Source: Rhodoblastus acidophilus
GTDB lineage: Bacteria > Pseudomonadota > Alphaproteobacteria > Rhizobiales > Beijerinckiaceae
Assembly: GCF_025961575.1 (NCBI RefSeq)
Contig: NZ_JAOQNX010000002.1
Coordinates: forward strand, 62,001-126,000
DNA length: 64,000 nucleotides
Direction of reading: 5' to 3'
In this document: positions 17,901 through 26,945 of the stretch, in pieces
Numbering within the stretch: the first letter of the stretch is position 1
Layout of the letters: the number at the start of each line of letters is the position of its first letter
Notes under the pieces: generated by a model
The model's database searches: none
What the model was told of the DNA's origin: nothing
What the model saw: only the letters and a program-made list of their open reading frames with translations
Made by a program: the position numbers and the translations under genes

Positions 17901-19733
17901 TCAGGCCTTGGCGTCGATGTTCACCCGCATGTGCAGTTCGCGAAGCTGCTTGGGCGTCGCCGGTGACGGCGCGCCCATCAAAATGTCCTCGGCGCGCTGG
18001 TTCATCGGGAACAGCGCGACTTCGCGCAGATTCTGTTCGCCCGCCAGCAGCATGATGATGCGGTCTACGCCCGCCGCCATGCCGCCATGGGGCGGCGCGC
18101 CATACTGGAAGGCGCGGTACATGCCGCCGAACCGCTCCACCACCGTCTCCTCGCCATAGCCGGCGATTTCGAACGCCTTGACCATGGCCTCAGGGCGGTG
18201 GTTGCGGATGCCGCCCGAGGCGATCTCAAAACCATTGCAGGCGATGTCGTACTGGAACGCCTTGATCGTCAGCGGGTCCTGGGTGTTCAAGGCTTCCAGA
18301 CCGCCTTGCGGCATCGAGAAGGGGTTGTGGCCGAAATCGACCTTCTTGTCTTCCTCATTGTACTCGTACATCGGGAAGTCGACGATCCAGGCCAGTTCGA
18401 ACCGGTCCTTATCGACGAGATTGAGGTCTTCCGCGACTTTTGTGCGCGCGAGGCCGGCGAATTTCGCAAACTTTTCCGGATCGCCTGCGACGAAGAAGGC
18501 GGCGTCGCCGGCGTTGAGGCCGAGCTGGGTGCGGATCGCCTCGACGCGCTCCGGCCCAATGTTGTTGGCGAGCGGGCCGCGCCCGCCGACTCCCGTCGCG
18601 CCGGGGTTTTCCTTCTGCGTGGTCTCGTCCTTGGCGCGGTCGAAGAACAGGATGTAGCCGAGGCCCGGTTGGCCCTCCGACTGCGCCCAAGAGTTCATGC
18701 GATCCGCAAAAGTGCGCTGGCCGCCGGTCGGCGCCGGAATGGCCCAGACCTCGTTTTTCGCGGTTTCCAGCAGGCGGGCGAAAATCTTGAAGCCGGAGCC
18801 GCGGAAATGCTCTGAGACTTCCTGCATGATGATGGGGTTGCGGAGATCCGGCTTGTCGGAGCCGTATTTGCGCATGGCCTCGGCATAGGGAATGCGCGGC
18901 CAGTTTTTGGTGACCGGCTTGCCCTTGCCGAATTTCTCGAAAATGCCGGTGATGATCGGCTCCATCGCGGCGAAAACGTCGTCCTGCGTGACAAAACTCA
19001 TTTCGAGGTCGAGCTGGTAGAACTCGCCGGGCAGACGGTCGGCGCGCGGGTCCTCGTCGCGGAAGCAGGGGGCGATCTGGAAATAGCGGTCGAAGCCCGC
19101 CATCATCAGCAGCTGCTTATATTGCTGCGGGGCCTGCGGAAGCGCGTAGAATTTGCCGGGGTGGATGCGCGAGGGGACGAGGAAGTCGCGGGCGCCTTCG
19201 GGGGAGGAGGCCGTCAGGATCGGCGTCTGGAATTCGTTGAAGCCGGCGCCCTTCATGCTGGTGCGCATGAAATCGACCACCTGGCCGCGCAGCATGATGT
19301 TGTTGTGGATTCGCTCGCGGCGCAGGTCCAGGAACCGATATTTCAGACGCGTCTCTTCCGGATAATCCTGGTCGCCGAACACCGGGAGCGGCAGTTCGCC
19401 GGCCGGGCCCAAAACCTCGACGTCGCGAACGTAAACCTCGATCTTGCCGGTCGCCAGTTCGTCATTGTCCGTGCTCTTGCCGTCCATGGTCGGGCGGCGG
19501 CGGACGTCGCCGTCGAGGCGCACCACCCATTCGGAGCGGAAGGCTTCGGCCGTTTTAAAACCGGGCGAATCCGGGTCGATGACGCATTGGGTGATTCCAT
19601 AGTGGTCGCGCAGGTCGATGAACAGCACGCCGCCGAAGTCGCGGATGCGGTGGCACCAGCCGGAGAGGCGGGCTTTCTGGCCGATGTGCGTTTCGCGGAG
19701 TTCACCGCAAGTGTGTGTGCGATAGGCGTGCAT
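17901..19733 (-). CDS. aspS: Aspartate--tRNA ligase
   Basis: A 610-residue class IIb aminoacyl-tRNA synthetase. It starts [20 protein letters not shown], giving the N-terminal OB-fold anticodon-binding domain ([20 protein letters not shown]). Motif 2 is [21 protein letters not shown], the bacterial insertion (GAD) domain follows, and motif 3 is [17 protein letters not shown]. The ATG at 19733 is chosen because homologs begin there; the open frame extends about 160 codons further without a plausible start. Whether it is discriminating or also charges tRNA-Asn depends on GatCAB, which is not in the window. Confidence 0.96.
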   Translation of the reverse strand: MHAYRTHTCGELRETHIGQKARLSGWCHRIRDFGGVLFIDLRDHYGITQCVIDPDSPGFKTAEAFRSEWVVRLDGDVRRRPTMDGKSTDNDELATGKIEVYVRDVEVLGPAGELPLPVFGDQDYPEETRLKYRFLDLRRERIHNNIMLRGQVVDFMRTSMKGAGFNEFQTPILTASSPEGARDFLVPSRIHPGKFYALPQAPQQYKQLLMMAGFDRYFQIAPCFRDEDPRADRLPGEFYQLDLEMSFVTQDDVFAAMEPIITGIFEKFGKGKPVTKNWPRIPYAEAMRKYGSDKPDLRNPIIMQEVSEHFRGSGFKIFARLLETAKNEVWAIPAPTGGQRTFADRMNSWAQSEGQPGLGYILFFDRAKDETTQKENPGATGVGGRGPLANNIGPERVEAIRTQLGLNAGDAAFFVAGDPEKFAKFAGLARTKVAEDLNLVDKDRFELAWIVDFPMYEYNEEDKKVDFGHNPFSMPQGGLEALNTQDPLTIKAFQYDIACNGFEIASGGIRNHRPEAMVKAFEIAGYGEETVVERFGGMYRAFQYGAPPHGGMAAGVDRIIMLLAGEQNLREVALFPMNQRAEDILMGAPSPATPKQLRELHMRVNIDAKA

Positions 19734-19887
19734 GTCTTCCCGGCCTTGAAAGGAGTTTGGGGGCGTGCCTAGCCCAAAAAGCCCGCGGCGTGAAGGGGGC
19801 GGCTCGCGCTCAAACCGGCCTCGCTTGGCCTGTGGCGCGCGTTCCTTTATATCCAATCCTCCCATTCCCCGCGACCCAGGATGCTTT

Positions 19888-20709
19888 TTGCGCTCGTCTC
19901 CCGATCTCGCCGCGCAGTTTCGCGCCGACCTTCTCGATCTGCGCGCCCATTGGCGCCGCCGCGTTCCGCCGGCCGCCCCGCTCTGGCCGCGGGCGCTGGG
20001 CTTGACGGCCTTCGCGGTGTTGGCGATCGCCGCCGTCAGCGTGACCTTCGATGTGAGCGCGGCGCGCGGGGCCCGCGCCCTGCCCCGCGAGACCGTCGAG
20101 GTTTTTCGCGTCGTCACCCGTTTCGGCGAATCCAACTGGCTGTTCGCGCTGTCCATCCTGGCGCTCGCGGGCGCATTTTTCGCCCGCGCCAAAGCCGTGA
20201 CCCGCTTTTCCCGGGCCACTTACGGGCTTGTGGCCGGGCAGGCGTTCTATGTCCTGACTGTGCTGACGGTTTCGGGGCTGGTTTCGCAGGCGATCAAGCA
20301 TGTGATCGGGCGCGCCCGGCCGCCGCTGCTGGACAAGGTCGGCCCCTATTATTTCGAAATGTTCTCGACCACCGGGATCATGGCGAGCTTTCCCTCGGGG
20401 CACACGATCACCGCTTTCGCCACCACCGCCGCGCTCGGCTTCATCCAGCCACGCTGGACCGCGCCGCTGCTGCTGATCTTCGCGCTGCCGGTGCTGGCGT
20501 CAAGGATCATCGTCAGCTCGCATTATCCCAGCGACGTCTGCGCCGGCGCGCTGATCGGCTTCGCCAGCGCGCATCTGGTCGCGCTGGCTTTCGCGCGGCG
20601 GAACATCGTCTTCACCGTCGCGCCGGACTCGTTGTGGCCGAGGGCGCGGACGCTCAGAGCTCGCCGCCGCCGCGCAAGCGCGCAAAACCTTGTTCAAGAT
20701 CGTCCTTGA
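19888..20709 (+). CDS. PAP2-family phosphatase (membrane)
   Basis: A type 2 phosphatidic acid phosphatase of the inner membrane. The three signature motifs are present in order: [17 protein letters not shown], and [13 protein letters not shown], giving the catalytic histidines and arginine. Several hydrophobic segments ([57 protein letters not shown]) match the six-helix topology. The start is uncertain: no ATG precedes the first conserved residues in this frame; TTG 19888 after CCAGGATGC is plausible, and the frame is open back to 19765. The 3' end overlaps the convergent metC gene by 56 bases. Likely substrates are undecaprenyl pyrophosphate or phosphatidic acid. Confidence 0.85.
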   Translation: MRSSPDLAAQFRADLLDLRAHWRRRVPPAAPLWPRALGLTAFAVLAIAAVSVTFDVSAARGARALPRETVEVFRVVTRFGESNWLFALSILALAGAFFARAKAVTRFSRATYGLVAGQAFYVLTVLTVSGLVSQAIKHVIGRARPPLLDKVGPYYFEMFSTTGIMASFPSGHTITAFATTAALGFIQPRWTAPLLLIFALPVLASRIIVSSHYPSDVCAGALIGFASAHLVALAFARRNIVFTVAPDSLWPRARTLRARRRRASAQNLVQDRP

Positions 20710-21850
20710 GGTCCTCAATGTCCTCAAAACCGACGGAAAAGCGCAGCGCCGGGCCTTCCGGCGCCCAGACGCTGGCGGCGCGATAGCTGGAGCAATCGAA
20801 GGGGATGACCAGGCTTTCGAAGCCGCCCCAGCTGTAGCCCAGGCCGAACAATTCCAGGCCGTCGAGCATGGCGGCGACCGCCTGTTCCGACGCCGGCTTC
20901 AAAATCACCGAGAACAGGCCGGTTGATCCTAGGAAATCGCGTTTCCAGATGGCGTGCCCTGGAAAACTTTCGAGCGCGGGATGCAGGACGCGCGAGACTT
21001 CCGGGCGGGTTTCGAGCCAGCGGGCGAGCTCCAGGCCCTGCCGCTCCGCTTCGCGCAGGCGCAATTCCATGGTGCGCAAGCCGCGCAGCGCCAGCCAGGC
21101 GTCCTCCGGCCCGGCGCAATTGGAAAATTGCTGAAAGGTCGTGCGCAGGCGCTTCGCCCATTTCGCATTGGCGGAGACGAGGCCCAGCAGCAGGTCGGAA
21201 TGGCCGGACAGATATTTGGTGCCGGCGTCGGCGGAGAGATCGACGCCGCGCTCATGGGCCGGGAAGAACAAAGGCGTCGCCCAGGTGTTGTCCATGATCA
21301 CGCAGGCGTCGCGTTCATGCGCGATGGCCGCAATGGCCGGAATGTCCTGCATCTCGAAGCTTTGCGAGCCCGGCGCCTCGACCAGCACGGCCCGGGTGTT
21401 CGGCTTGAACAGTTTTGCAATGTCCGCGCCCACCAGCGGATCATAAAAAGTGGTCTCGATGCCCATGCGGGTCAAAAATTGTTCGCAAAAACTGCGGGTC
21501 GGGCCATAGGCGGAGTCGGTGACCAGCACATGGTCGCCGCTCGACAGCGCGGTCAGCAGGGCGAGGCAGCAGGCGGCGAGGCCGGACGGCGCGAGCACCG
21601 TGTCGGCGGCGCCGGAAATCTCGCTCCAGGCCTTTTCCAGCGCTTCCGTGGTCGGGGTGCCGTAGGTGCCGTAGCGAAAGCGGCAGCCGGCGCGGGAGTC
21701 CAGCGTGGCCGTGTCGGGAAACAGCACGGTGGAGCCGCGATAGATCGGGGTGTTGACGAAGCCGAACTGGTCCTCCGGCGCGCGTCCCGCATAAACCAGT
21801 TTTGTGCGCGCGCGCATGGCCTTGCGCGACTCCGGCGTGGATTTGGACAT
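20654..21850 (-). CDS. metC: Cystathionine beta-lyase
   Basis: A 398-residue PLP enzyme of the Cys/Met metabolism family, cleaving cystathionine to homocysteine, pyruvate and ammonia. The PLP lysine is K212 in DAGTKYLSGHSD. Other family marks are YRGSTVLFP, FRYGTYGTPTTEALE, VLAPSGLAA, and DNTWATPLFF. The SWGGFESLV segment near the C-terminus (YSWGGFESL) is typical of MetC rather than gamma-synthases. ATG 21850 reads MSKSTPESRKAMRARTKLVY. The C-terminal 18 codons overlap the convergent PAP2 gene. Confidence 0.9.
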   Translation of the reverse strand: MSKSTPESRKAMRARTKLVYAGRAPEDQFGFVNTPIYRGSTVLFPDTATLDSRAGCRFRYGTYGTPTTEALEKAWSEISGAADTVLAPSGLAACCLALLTALSSGDHVLVTDSAYGPTRSFCEQFLTRMGIETTFYDPLVGADIAKLFKPNTRAVLVEAPGSQSFEMQDIPAIAAIAHERDACVIMDNTWATPLFFPAHERGVDLSADAGTKYLSGHSDLLLGLVSANAKWAKRLRTTFQQFSNCAGPEDAWLALRGLRTMELRLREAERQGLELARWLETRPEVSRVLHPALESFPGHAIWKRDFLGSTGLFSVILKPASEQAVAAMLDGLELFGLGYSWGGFESLVIPFDCSSYRAASVWAPEGPALRFSVGFEDIEDLKDDLEQGFARLRGGGEL

Positions 21851-21903
21851 GGGATTCCCTTTCGCGCGAAGAGTGGCGGGGCGAAAGGGGGCGCGTCAAG
21901 AGC

Positions 21904-22278
21904 TCAGGCGCTGGAAGTATTTTCGTTCAGCCAAGCTCGGAGCGGTTCGAAGGCAAAATTGCCGGCGCGATAAAGGCCGAGGACAAATGCCTCCGTTTCA
22001 GCGGCGCTGGCGGTGAGCTTGGCGCCATTGATGACGAGAAAAGTGTACATGACGGCGAAGGCGGTGCGTTTGTTGCCATCGACGAAGGGATGGTTTTGCG
22101 AGAGACTTTCCCAAAGCGCGGCTGCCTCTTCAACAAGCCCTACGTAATATCCGGTCTGCGGCCGGAACAAGGCGCCTTCGAGAAGGCCCAAGTCTCGCAC
22201 GCCCGTCGCGCCGCCATAGCGGGCGATTTGATCCTCGTGAATCGCCAAGACTTCGACGAGGGTCGGAAAATCCCTCAC
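21904..22278 (-). CDS. doc: Doc-type toxin of a type II toxin-antitoxin system (Fic fold)
   Basis: A 124-residue Fic/Doc protein. The active-site loop HPFVDGNKRTA matches the Doc motif HxFx(D/N)xNKR. Doc toxins phosphorylate EF-Tu and so block translation. The N-terminal part (VLAIHEDQIARYGGATGVRDLGLLEGAL) is the standard Doc start. It overlaps the upstream antitoxin gene by 4 bases (ATGA), the usual antitoxin-first order. It lies in the chromosomal part, before the tRNA-Arg boundary. Confidence 0.9.
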   Translation of the reverse strand: MRDFPTLVEVLAIHEDQIARYGGATGVRDLGLLEGALFRPQTGYYVGLVEEAAALWESLSQNHPFVDGNKRTAFAVMYTFLVINGAKLTASAAETEAFVLGLYRAGNFAFEPLRAWLNENTSSA

Positions 22279-22505
22279 TCGGCCAGCTTCTTGTAGAGCG
22301 GCGCGAATTCCTCGTGGCTGGCCTGATAGGCGGCCATCACGTGAGCGCGCGGACGTTCCCGCCTGCGCTTTTCAACGAGATCGGACAGGGCTTCGTCAAA
22401 CAGCGCCTGAAGCTGACGCCCTTCGGCGCTGGCAATTTCCCGGACCGAACGAAGGATCTCGGAATCGACCTGCACGGCAAGGTCTTCGCGGCTTTGAACG
22501 GCCAT
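22275..22505 (-). CDS. Antitoxin of the Doc pair
   Basis: A 76-residue protein starting MAVQSREDLAVQVDSEILRS. The pattern of VQVDSEILRSVREIASAEGRQLQALFDEALSDLVEKRRR suggests a ribbon-helix-helix DNA-binding half followed by a toxin-binding tail rather than classical Phd. Neutralisation of Doc and autoregulation of the pair are expected from context. A longer in-frame extension to 22544 has no plausible start; ATG 22505 follows CAGGAGGCGTT, a strong ribosome-binding site. Confidence 0.82.
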   Translation of the reverse strand: MAVQSREDLAVQVDSEILRSVREIASAEGRQLQALFDEALSDLVEKRRRERPRAHVMAAYQASHEEFAPLYKKLAE

Positions 22506-22577
22506 AACGCCTCCTGATCGAAAGCAAAACATATAAGGATTCAAGAGACCACATCAAGGAAGCCAAGCCAGCCCTAA

Positions 22578-22743
22578 CAGGCTGCTGAAAAACCCGTGGC
22601 CCGCCCCCGCCCTTCGAGACGCCCGCCAAGGCGGGCTCCTCAGGTTGAGGGCTACTTGCATAAAGGAATCCCTCATGGTGAGGAGGCTGCGCAGCAGCCG
22701 TCTCGAACCATGGCCATGAGAACGGGACTTTTTCAGCAGCCTG
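22578..22743. repeat. 166-base nested palindromic element (MITE/REP-like)
   Basis: The outer ends are a perfect 15-base inverted repeat, CAGGCTGCTGAAAAA at 22578-22592 and TTTTTCAGCAGCCTG at 22729-22743. Inside lies a second inverted pair (TTCGAGACG near 22613 and CGTCTCGAA near 22700), plus local hairpins (CCGCCAAGGCGG; CTGCGCAGCAG). There is no coding capacity. It separates the toxin-antitoxin pair from the CBS-domain gene and shares its inner part with the short repeat at 3424-3460. Confidence 0.75.
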
Positions 22744-22834
22744 CTAAAGCCACGTTTTTTGATGCCGCGCTCGAACGCACTGAAATCTTTGGCGTTTTTT
22801 CTCGGGGCGCGCCGCGCCCGCAACCTGGAGAGAA

Positions 22835-23263
22835 ATGATGCAAGTCAGCAGCTGCATGAGCGAGGACGTGCTGGTGTGCGCGCCCAATCACAGCATCCGC
22901 GAGGCCGCCAAGGCGATGAAGGACATTGACGCCGGCCTGCTGCCGGTTGGCGAGAACAACCGGCTGGTCGGCATGATCACCGATCGCGACATCGCCGTGC
23001 GCGCCGTGGCCGACGGCAAGGACTGCGAAACGCCGGTGCGCGAGGTCATGACTTCCGATGTCCAATATTGTTTCGAGGATGAAGAGCTTGCCGAGGCCGC
23101 CGCCAAAATGGGCGCGTTGCAGCTGCGGCGGCTGCCGGTGCTGAACCGCGACAAACGTCTGGTGGGCATTGTCTCGCTGGGCGATATCGCCCGGATCGAG
23201 GGCGAGAGCGCGCAGCAGGCGCTGGAGCGGGTGACGACAGCCGGCGCGCGCCGCCAGAGCTGA
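22835..23263 (+). CDS. Tandem CBS-domain protein
   Basis: A 142-residue stand-alone CBS pair. CBS1 contains VCAPNHSIREAAKAMKDIDAGLLPV and LVGMITDRDIAVRAV; CBS2 contains VQYCFEDEELAEAAAKMGALQLRRLPV and LVGIVSLGDIARI. Such small proteins bind adenine nucleotides or NADH and signal energy state; no catalytic domain is attached. The ATG at 22835 (or 22838) follows GGAGAGAA. Confidence 0.9.
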   Translation: MMQVSSCMSEDVLVCAPNHSIREAAKAMKDIDAGLLPVGENNRLVGMITDRDIAVRAVADGKDCETPVREVMTSDVQYCFEDEELAEAAAKMGALQLRRLPVLNRDKRLVGIVSLGDIARIEGESAQQALERVTTAGARRQS

Positions 23264-23344
23264 GCCTCGCCTTGCTTTGTCCGGCGGAGTCCCCTATGGA
23301 AGTTGCATAATCCGTCGCCCGACGGGCAAGTTTCGAGGACTCCG

Positions 23345-23650
23345 ATGACGGCTCGCATCTTCCGCCCCGCGAAAACCGCCACGCAATCCGGACTGGGAAA
23401 AACCCGCTGCTGGCGGCTGGAATATGTTCCGGAAACGCCGCGCAGCATCGAACCGCTGATGGGCTGGACCTCCTCCTCCGACATGAAGAGCCAGATCAAG
23501 CTGACCTTCGAGACCAAGGAAGAGGCGGTCGCCTATGCGCAGCGCAACGGCATCGCTTATCGAGTGGAGGAGCCGAAGGAGGCGAAGCGCCGCATCGTCT
23601 CCTATTCCGACAATTTCAAGACCAATCGCCTGACGCCCTGGACGCATTGA
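23345..23650 (+). CDS. NDUFS4-like ETC complex I accessory subunit
   Basis: A 101-residue protein of the NADH-ubiquinone oxidoreductase 18 kDa (NDUFS4) family. It reads MTARIFRPAKTATQSGLGKT, then WRLEYVPETPRSIEPLMGWTSSSDMKSQ, and ends YSDNFKTNRLTPWTH, matching the conserved WxLEf...W.sS.D...q and NF...R..PWTH ends of the family. This subunit is a supernumerary part of alphaproteobacterial complex I. The ATG at 23345 is followed closely by the tRNA-Arg gene on the same strand. Confidence 0.92.
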   Translation: MTARIFRPAKTATQSGLGKTRCWRLEYVPETPRSIEPLMGWTSSSDMKSQIKLTFETKEEAVAYAQRNGIAYRVEEPKEAKRRIVSYSDNFKTNRLTPWTH

Positions 23651-23659
23651 GCGCGATTC

Positions 23660-23736
<77 letters not shown>

Positions 23737-23882
23737 AATCTTTGTTTTTTGTCGGTTCTCACTCAGACTGACTCTGATTCTCGCATTTTGACTCCTTTTC
23801 TCGATTTCGCTGACTCCTCATGTCAGGCGAGAGAATTTTTGATAATTTTGCAATGGCTTAGGTGATTCTCGAAGAGCAATTC

Positions 23883-24155
23883 ATGGACCGTGTACGGATC
23901 AGTCCGTCAGCATATGGAACACGTGGCGAAGTCGTTGCCGTCGAAGATGGTCGGGTCGTTTGGACGGGGCCGATCTCGGCGCTGAAAGAGGCCGGAAGCT
24001 TCGACTCTCTTTTCTGTCATGACGATGACGAAGCGCCGCTGAACGATCTCATGCGCGGCGGTGACGATGGCAGTAAGCAAATCAGCCGCTTAAGCGTGGA
24101 AATCAAGCCGACGAGGCGAACCAAGGTATCACCGCGTTCGCTCAAAGGACCATGA
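23883..24155 (+). CDS. Small hypothetical protein (90 aa), accessory
   Basis: A possible gene just inside the accessory region, 146 bases after the tRNA. It reads MDRVRISPSAYGTRGEVVAV and is acidic, with FCHDDDEAPLNDLMRGGDDG. The sequence around VAVEDGRVVWTGPISALKEA resembles an inner strand-turn-strand motif, but no family is recognised. The frame opens 21 bases upstream at GTG 23862. No good ribosome-binding site is visible, so the call is weak. Confidence 0.35.
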   Translation: MDRVRISPSAYGTRGEVVAVEDGRVVWTGPISALKEAGSFDSLFCHDDDEAPLNDLMRGGDDGSKQISRLSVEIKPTRRTKVSPRSLKGP

Positions 24156-24495
24156 CGAAACCGCGCGGTGCAGCGCAGCGCCAGTTTCAGGGGGTTTTTA
24201 CTGGTCTGGCTTAGACTTGGCGATCATCGATCAGATTTGACGCCCAATTATGCCGCCTGCTCCCCCTCCGCCTCCGCGAGTTCTTTCTGTTGCGCCGTCT
24301 AAGCTTGAGCCGTTTCCGCCCTATCGGCAGTTCCCTTTGACGTGCAGACTGTTCAATCTGCGCTGCAACAGCGAAGGCAACGTGAGAAAACGCGTTTTCA
24401 AGAATGAGATCATGTGTGACCTAATTCTGCACTCGTTCTCATTGCCCAAAACAAACAAACGATCAGAAGTTGCCCCATACATTTCTAAGATTTAC

Positions 24496-24801
24496 ATGTC
24501 TGAAAAATACGAACGCACTTCATTGATTCGAAATCATTACGATGAAATCGCTCATTTGGCTGAAAAGCATCTTTCATGGCTACGCGTTGCGGAAATTTTC
24601 CGGCTATCTGGCCTCGCCCGGAACCACGCCGATTTGGGCAGGAAGTTGGCTGATTTTGCCGCCATTACCAAAACGGAAGCGCCGAGCGAATCGATATTGA
24701 ACTTCATCCGGAAATGGACGGAGAGACCGTTAGATGAAGTTTTTGGTCGCACCGCCGATATCGTGATGGTCGAGTTCTATAAAAACCATCCCAACCTCTA
24801 G
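24496..24801 (+). CDS. Hypothetical protein (101 aa), AT-richer accessory gene
   Basis: The protein reads MSEKYERTSLIRNHYDEIAHLAEKHLSWLRVAEIFRLSG and later FIRKWTERPLDEVFG. The H-x-E-I-x-x-L...L-S-W-x-x-I/V-A-E-I spacing resembles small helix-turn-helix proteins found on plasmids and integrative elements, but I cannot name the family. The frame is open back to 24250, giving a proline-rich leader (MPPAPPPPP) that looks non-coding; ATG 24412 is another option. The base composition is lower in GC than the chromosome to the left, a sign of transfer. Confidence 0.45.
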   Translation: MSEKYERTSLIRNHYDEIAHLAEKHLSWLRVAEIFRLSGLARNHADLGRKLADFAAITKTEAPSESILNFIRKWTERPLDEVFGRTADIVMVEFYKNHPNL

Positions 24802-24890
24802 CGTCTCCCCAGCCGGGCGACGACGACCGATACTAAGTTGCCAGCGTGCGTTACCGCTTCGCCACATGGGGATACTCGGCCCCTTCTTCC

Positions 24891-25097
24891 CTAATCCGAA
24901 GCCATCTTAAAAGGATACAGCCTACCGCGAACGTAGCCGCGCGAAACCGTTGCCTCGCAGTCCAGCGCAAGCTGGGTCAAATCGTGCAACAGCGCTCGGA
25001 TTGCCGCTCTGGGATCCCCGCCAAACTCAGCGATGACCTTGTCGATGTCCTCGTCCGTCGCGTCGGCGACGGATGGCTGCTCAGACGCGCCCGACAT
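24891..25097 (-). CDS. Conserved small hypothetical protein (68 aa)
   Basis: The protein reads MSGASEQPSVADATDEDIDK and continues VIAEFGGDPRAAIRALLHDL, ending with VSRGYVRGRL. Small proteins with the pattern I-A-E-x-x-G-D-P-R-x-A-I-R-A-L-L...S-x-G-Y-V-R-G are frequent in alphaproteobacterial genomes and mobile elements; no function is known. ATG 25097 is preferred over the 9-residue extension to 25124. Confidence 0.55.
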   Translation of the reverse strand: MSGASEQPSVADATDEDIDKVIAEFGGDPRAAIRALLHDLTQLALDCEATVSRGYVRGRLYPFKMASD

Positions 25098-25486
25098 GAT
25101 TCCGCTCCACCCATGACGGAACATAAATAGAACACCCGATCCAACCTGGAGTCAATCTTCGCGCGTCGCCGCGTTGACAGGCGACCTTTCCTGCCCGTAG
25201 CGTTCGTCTATGGCAACGATCCGCGAAACGATGCGACTTATCTGACCGGTCTCCCCGGAGGCCGGTGCGCAGCCATTTTTCTTTCGCCATCGGAAAAATC
25301 ATGAATCCTGAAGCAGCAAACGCGAGATTGCAGACCAATTCACCCGTCAGGCCGGTCGGGTTCACCAGCGCCAAGGACTCCGTGAATCGGTATACTGGAT
25401 CGCGCGTGATCGGGCGCAGGAATTCGTGGCACCGCTGCGCGCGCCCGCTCCCCCGACACAGCCACCCGGCCTCTTGAGGGCGTGCG
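25098..25486. other. Intergenic stretch without a supported gene
   Basis: About 390 bases. A minus-strand open frame crosses it (25081-25698) but is antisense to the zinc-ribbon gene and has no family features. I see no RNA gene, terminator or repeat here. Confidence 0.5.
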
Positions 25487-25717
25487 ATGATCTGGCTTGG
25501 AGACGATCCCACTGTCGCCAAGATGATGGGCGCCGGCGTCGAGAGCGTCAAAGCCTTCTGCCTCTGCTGCGGCCATCTGTGGTCGGCACCGATCACGTTC
25601 CTGCCGTCCGCGACCACTTTGTCGAAGGTCACGGCCCTCATGGCTTGTCCCGCGTGCAACGGGAGGCGGGTTGAAGCGGAGTTGGTGTCGTTCGCCAAAC
25701 GCAGGCCGGAGCATTAA
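25487..25717 (+). CDS. Small zinc-ribbon-like hypothetical protein (76 aa)
   Basis: The protein reads MIWLGDDPTVAKMMGAGVES and carries two cysteine pairs: CLCC in AFCLCCGHLW and CPAC in ALMACPACNGRRVEAE. The spacing (CxxC-x(about 28)-CxxC) suggests a zinc ribbon. The stop is followed by a gap of 29 bases to the convergent ImmA/IrrE gene. No family name; a nucleic-acid or protein-binding role is only a guess. Confidence 0.45.
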   Translation: MIWLGDDPTVAKMMGAGVESVKAFCLCCGHLWSAPITFLPSATTLSKVTALMACPACNGRRVEAELVSFAKRRPEH

Positions 25718-25746
25718 GACGATTAAGACGAGTGGGTTGAGGTCGC

Positions 25747-26514
25747 CTACCCCAATCCGTTTTCGGGAATAGTTAGTATCGTCAGGACTTCGGCACCCGG
25801 CAGCATCACGGACTGCTCCTGCACTTCGTAATCGCCGGCACCCCGGAAGTCGAACCAAGCATCTGCGGGCATTTTCCGTGGCCACGCCTCCGGCGAGGCT
25901 CCATCGAAAAGCATTCGTCCGGCGAAAGTCTCACGATCAAGAGTGCGGTGAAGCCTCCACCAACTGGGCACCATTTTTGCTGGTCTGGACCAGCTGTAAC
26001 CTGATCTCCTGTAACACGCCAATATGATCGGAAGACGATTCAGTTCGACGCATTTTATTAATGTTGCCGTCAAGCTGACGTTAAATTCAGCGGCGATCTC
26101 CGCAGCCTCTTGAATCCTAAATCTTTTGAGCTTGGCGAAAATTGGCCTGAACATGTAGGTAGGCAAGACAAGGTCGGAAGCGAACCCGTCAGCTTGTCGC
26201 TCTGGATTAAGGGGGCCGGGTTTGGTTTCCTCGACCTCGTCGGAACTGCAATACAGGACCTTGCCTCGATGGTGGTGCCAATGACCGAGTTCATGGGCAA
26301 GTGAAAAGCGCTGGCGCGTCTCGCAACTGTTACTGTTCACCAGAATGACGGCTCGCTTCGACGAGCCGGCAATCATTGCTTCGCAGTTGTCGAGTGGCTG
26401 GTACTTTACAAAGGCACCACGGCTTGCGGCTATGGCCTCAAGATCGATCTCGCAGGGATGCCGAATTCCAAGTCCATACAGAATCCGCTCCGCCGGAGTC
26501 AGGGCGTCGGTCAT
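25747..26514 (-). CDS. ImmA/IrrE-family (M78) metallopeptidase
   Basis: A 255-residue zinc peptidase. The active-site helix reads HELGHWHHH, with the HExxH at residues 74-78 and the preceding RFSLAHE typical of ImmA/IrrE (DUF955). Members cleave transcriptional repressors in response to DNA damage or phage signals (ImmA on ImmR, IrrE on DdrO). The C-terminal part (from WRLHRTLDRETFAGRM) is an extra beta-rich domain. It overlaps the preceding gene by 4 bases (ATGA) and is the last of a three-gene operon that runs away from the CBASS genes. No XRE repressor lies next to it; the natural partner here would be the unknown protein or the sigma-like protein. Confidence 0.9.
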   Translation of the reverse strand: MTDALTPAERILYGLGIRHPCEIDLEAIAASRGAFVKYQPLDNCEAMIAGSSKRAVILVNSNSCETRQRFSLAHELGHWHHHRGKVLYCSSDEVEETKPGPLNPERQADGFASDLVLPTYMFRPIFAKLKRFRIQEAAEIAAEFNVSLTATLIKCVELNRLPIILACYRRSGYSWSRPAKMVPSWWRLHRTLDRETFAGRMLFDGASPEAWPRKMPADAWFDFRGAGDYEVQEQSVMLPGAEVLTILTIPENGLG

Positions 26515-26945
26515 TCTGTTCCATCCTCTGCCTCAAGCTTTTCTAAGTCGGCCAGCGCAGCAAGAAGCGCATCCTCGTCCCGAGACGACAGTCCTTTGCC
26601 CTTCCTTGCTGCAAGCATCATCGGGTTCTCCGAGGCGCGCTCATTCATTACCTTCAACTTGGCCTTTGCCCTGTCCCGGTCGAATGGGATCGCCGCCGCT
26701 CCGCTTGCTCCCTTGCGAAATGCTGCCGCAGCCGCTTTGGCGTCGGCAAACCGCGCCTTCGCACACATCGCTTCAGCCTCAATAATCATTTTATCGGCTA
26801 GGGCAACATAGGCATCAAAATCCTCACCGGCCTCCTTCAAGTCCTCCCGGAATTCGTCCGTCGGCGCCGCGATTACGCTTTCAATGAGAGCATCTTCCAA
26901 CTGCCGCAGTTCATCGCGTGACGATATCTTCTTTGAGACGCTCAT
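26511..26945 (-). CDS. Hypothetical protein between sigma-like and ImmA/IrrE genes (144 aa)
   Basis: A charged, almost wholly helical protein: MSVSKKISSRDELRQLEDAL, an acidic centre (FREDLKEAGEDFDAYVALADK), then an Ala/Lys-rich helix (ADAKAAAAAFRKGASGAAA) and PMMLAARKGKGLSSRDEDAL. No domain is recognised. It overlaps both neighbours by 4 bases (ATGA at each end), so it is almost certainly made in step with them. By position it could be the substrate or inhibitor linked to the ImmA/IrrE peptidase, but that is inference. Confidence 0.7.
   Translation of the reverse strand: MSVSKKISSRDELRQLEDALIESVIAAPTDEFREDLKEAGEDFDAYVALADKMIIEAEAMCAKARFADAKAAAAAFRKGASGAAAIPFDRDRAKAKLKVMNERASENPMMLAARKGKGLSSRDEDALLAALADLEKLEAEDGTE

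Noticed and set aside
17901-20219. Longer aspS frame extending to 20219
   Set aside because: The extra N-terminal residues are arginine/alanine-rich without family similarity; AspS homologs begin at the methionine at 19733.
23737-23882. Phage integrase attachment repeat
   Set aside because: I looked for a second copy of the tRNA 3' end and an integrase gene inside the window and saw neither.
25081-25698. 205-aa minus-strand frame
   Set aside because: It overlaps the zinc-ribbon gene and the DUF-like small gene on the other strand, and its sequence has no domain or good start.
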